From Alphaproteobacteria bacterium (GTDB lineage Bacteria; Pseudomonadota; Alphaproteobacteria; UBA8366), in assembly GCA_021774335.1 (NCBI GenBank), contig JAJFJD010000033.1, positions 1-64,000 of the forward strand: a stretch of DNA of 64,000 nt. Direction: 5' to 3'. Under the pieces are notes generated by a model. That model was given only the letters and a program-made list of their open reading frames with translations. It did no database searches and was not told the DNA's origin. Numbering within the stretch: position 1 is the first letter of the stretch; each line of letters begins with the position of its first letter. This document shows positions 62,018 through 64,000 of the stretch, in pieces. Both the position numbers and the translations under genes were made by a program.

Positions 62018-62871
62018 GCCGTCGAACCGACCCGGTCGGCCTCCGCCGCTTCCCATCCCAGAATGACGCGTTTGCGGTCCGGTCCCCAGCGATAGCCGGT
62101 GATCGCGCCCGTGCTGCGAATGACTCGGTGGCATGGCACGATCCATGACACCGGATTGAGCGCCACAGCACCGGCGACCGCGCGGGCACCCCGCGGTTTG
62201 CCCAAGTGTTTGGCCAAGCGTTCGTAGCTGACGACCGCACCGGGCGGAATGCGCAGCAGTGCTTCCCAAACCTTGGTCTGGAAGGGCGTTCCACGCAGCA
62301 CTAGATGAAGGTTATCCCCGCCAGTCCCGAAAGCGGCGGCGGCATAGGCATCCGTCTTCGCAGGATCTTCGGTGACCGTTGCCTGTCCCCAGCGCGACAG
62401 CAAATCCTGTTCCGTCGCCCGCCGGCCTTCGTTCAGCACGAAGGCGAGACCGCACAAACCACGGTCCGAGGCCACCAACAGGCAGTCGCCGAACGGGCTG
62501 TCGTGCCAGCCGTAGGACAGGGTAAGTCCCGTCCCCATCGCCTTCCACTCGCCAGGGGTCATCGCCTCATGCGTTATGAACAGGTCGTGCAGGCGGCTCG
62601 GTCCCGACAGGCCAGCGTCATAGGCCGCGTCGAGAACGCTATCGCTTGCCGCAAGTCGTTCCTTGGCATGCGACAGGGTCAAATATTGCAGAAACTTCTT
62701 TGGGCTGACCCCGACCCACTGCGAAAACAGGCGCTGGAAGTGAAATTCGCTGAGCCCCGCTTCCGATGCCGCGAGGGCAAGGCTCGGCTGTTCGACATAA
62801 TGATCGGCGAGCCAATGAATGGCCTGCTCGATCCGTTCGTAGGTTTTCTGGTTGGTGTTTTCAGTCATCAT
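62014..62871 (-). CDS. Ada-like AraC regulator fused to O6-alkylguanine-DNA methyltransferase
   Basis: A 285-residue protein. An AraC-type helix-turn-helix domain (about 10-110: LALAASEAGLSEFHFQRLFS and AYDAGLSGPSRLHDLF) is followed by a methylguanine methyltransferase domain (about 115-280) with the acceptor Cys247 (IVPCHRV). It lacks the N-terminal Cys38-type Ada domain that senses phosphotriesters, so it is a two-domain variant that repairs O6-alkylguanine and may regulate its own gene. No Ada box was identified. Confidence 0.92.
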   Translation of the reverse strand: MMTENTNQKTYERIEQAIHWLADHYVEQPSLALAASEAGLSEFHFQRLFSQWVGVSPKKFLQYLTLSHAKERLAASDSVLDAAYDAGLSGPSRLHDLFITHEAMTPGEWKAMGTGLTLSYGWHDSPFGDCLLVASDRGLCGLAFVLNEGRRATEQDLLSRWGQATVTEDPAKTDAYAAAAFGTGGDNLHLVLRGTPFQTKVWEALLRIPPGAVVSYERLAKHLGKPRGARAVAGAVALNPVSWIVPCHRVIRSTGAITGYRWGPDRKRVILGWEAAEADRVGSTA

Positions 62872-62926
62872 GGCGCCAGCTTACGGATAAACGCCGGGCC
62901 GCCGCCACCCGAATCTTGCGGCGATT

Positions 62927-63409
62927 TTATGATCCAAGATCAAGCTGATAGAAGACCACATCGGGGACCGGATTGTTATAGTAGGCCGGCGTTCGAATCC
63001 AACCCAGCCGTTGATACATGGTGTCGGCTGCCGGCATCCGCGACGGCAACGTATCGAGCCGCAACCGGTGATACCCCAAGTCACGCGCCGCATCGGTTAT
63101 TTCTGCGACGAGCGTATCGCCCAATCCGATGCGCCGATAGGAAGGGCGGACGAACAGCCGCTTGATTTCCCCTTCCCCGATGGCGGAAAGCGGACGAAGG
63201 CCGACACAGCCCGCGGCATCGGCGCCATCCATCGCCAACAGCATGCGGCCACACGGCGGACCGTAGACCGATGCGAAATTCGCCATTTCATCGTCAAAGC
63301 CCTGGAAACAAAGATCGACGTCGAGCCAAGCGGCATACTCGTACACCAGCTCCCGCGCTTGCTCGAAATCCTCATCGGTTTCCACGACCCTGATGACCGG
63401 CTGTGCCAT
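62927..63409 (-). CDS. GNAT N-acetyltransferase
   Basis: A 160-residue GNAT protein. RLFVRPSYRRIGLGDTLVAE (about 84-103) is the acetyl-CoA loop and LRLDTLPSRMPAADTMYQRL the downstream half. DAAGCVGLRPL resembles the core beta strands. It lies 18 bp after the PhzF gene on the same strand, so they may be co-transcribed. The acceptor is unknown. Confidence 0.86.
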   Translation of the reverse strand: MAQPVIRVVETDEDFEQARELVYEYAAWLDVDLCFQGFDDEMANFASVYGPPCGRMLLAMDGADAAGCVGLRPLSAIGEGEIKRLFVRPSYRRIGLGDTLVAEITDAARDLGYHRLRLDTLPSRMPAADTMYQRLGWIRTPAYYNNPVPDVVFYQLDLGS

Positions 63410-63427
63410 TTTGCCTGTCCGCCTCGG

Positions 63428-64000
63428 TTAAACGTAGATAGTGCCCTTCATATACAGCGCCGCGTGACCGCCGATTTCAACCCGCTCGCCCCGGTAGCGG
63501 CAAAACAACTCGCCGCCGCGCGACGAAATTTGCCGGGCGTGAAGCTCCGTCTTGTCGAGCCGTTTCGCCCAGTACGGAATAAGCGTGCAATGTGCCGATC
63601 CCGTCACCGGGTCTTCCGGAATGCCCATCCGCGGCGCAAAGAAACGCGACACGAAATCACAATCGTCTCCCGGCGCAGTCACGATCAGCCCATGCAAATC
63701 GAGACCGGCGACGCGGGCCATGTCTGGGCGCAGATCACGGACGCGCGCCTCGGTCTCGAACACCGCGAAACCATCTCGAGCGCGCAGCAATTCCGTCGGA
63801 GCCGCGCCCAACGCACGCGCCACATCGCCGAGCCCGTTAACCTGCTCCGGCGCCCGTGACGGAAAATCCATCAGCAGGCGATCCTTCGCGCGCTGCACGA
63901 CCAGGGAATCGCCAAGCTTGCTGCGAAACAGAATGTCGCGCCGGCAGGGTTCCATCTCGGTAAAGATGACATGCGCCGTCGCGAGCGTCGGATGTCCCGC
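63428..64000 (-). CDS. PhzF family isomerase/epimerase, N-terminus beyond the right edge
   Basis: The C-terminal part of a PhzF protein runs off the window. The frame stays open to the edge, beginning AGHPTLATAHVIFTE, which is the family's N-terminal segment after the catalytic Glu, so about 40 residues are missing. FAPRMGIPEDPVTGSAHCTLIPYW is the second-half signature with GSAH. The fold is diaminopimelate-epimerase-like. Relatives isomerise dihydro-hydroxyanthranilate or unknown metabolites. It is upstream of the GNAT gene by 18 bp. Confidence 0.9.
   Translation of the reverse strand, partial: AGHPTLATAHVIFTEMEPCRRDILFRSKLGDSLVVQRAKDRLLMDFPSRAPEQVNGLGDVARALGAAPTELLRARDGFAVFETEARVRDLRPDMARVAGLDLHGLIVTAPGDDCDFVSRFFAPRMGIPEDPVTGSAHCTLIPYWAKRLDKTELHARQISSRGGELFCRYRGERVEIGGHAALYMKGTIYV

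Overview
The window looks like a GC-rich alphaproteobacterial chromosome. A Rhodospirillales-type marine or soil heterotroph is the best guess, from the two DctPQM TRAP systems, the DUF3604, OtnK/OtnC and CaiB/acyl-CoA dehydrogenase gene sets, and tandem NrdR boxes before nrdAB. The exact taxon cannot be read from the sequence. No rRNA, CRISPR array or complete tRNA was seen.

Region 1-3603 is AT-richer and is the right end of an integrated element. It holds a partial Rep-like gene running off the left edge, an AlpA-like regulator, a lipoprotein and a tyrosine integrase. It stops at a 57-bp 3' fragment of tRNA-Val(CAC), the attachment site. Chromosomal genes start at 3621 with a quinone oxidoreductase.

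4867-14522 carries two TRAP transporters. The first is divergent from a tetronate module (otnK-otnC-methyltransferase). Each has a strong hairpin between dctP and dctQ. 14526-20896 adds two PuuE-type deacetylase-fold hydrolases, an Asp/Glu-racemase-fold protein without its cysteines, an M20 N-carbamoylase/allantoate-amidohydrolase-type enzyme and a DUF3604 protein. This looks like an uncharacterised catabolic cluster for a cyclic amide or ureide. A PAS histidine kinase and a prolyl-hydroxylase-like oxygenase follow.

23782-30113 is an acyl-CoA block: a CaiB-type protein divergent from three acyl-CoA dehydrogenases that look like two alpha paralogues and one non-catalytic beta subunit, then a PrpF-type isomerase. 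30290-46080 is mixed: TPR and Sel1 proteins, a split ThDP decarboxylase, an O-antigen ligase-like protein, a PilZ protein, MlaC, a peroxiredoxin, EmrAB-type efflux, a TauE permease and methyltransferase pair behind a collapsed 3-hydroxyacyl-CoA dehydrogenase pseudogene, and a PhyH-like dioxygenase.

46112-52749 holds an SDR, an orphan amino-acid binding protein, a HAD protein, a PanE-type reductase, a nitroreductase, a TauD-type dioxygenase, an SRAP protein and a methyltransferase. 52880-56004 is a complete ribonucleotide reductase unit with two NrdR boxes, a DnaA-like box, nrdA, nrdB and a strong terminator. 58442-61127 is the AmmeMemoRadiSam system, with a radical SAM enzyme divergent from a Memo-AMMECR1 fusion. 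The system has no settled bacterial function and is the most interesting part of the window. The right end has CysQ, an Ada-like protein, a GNAT enzyme and a PhzF gene cut by the window edge.
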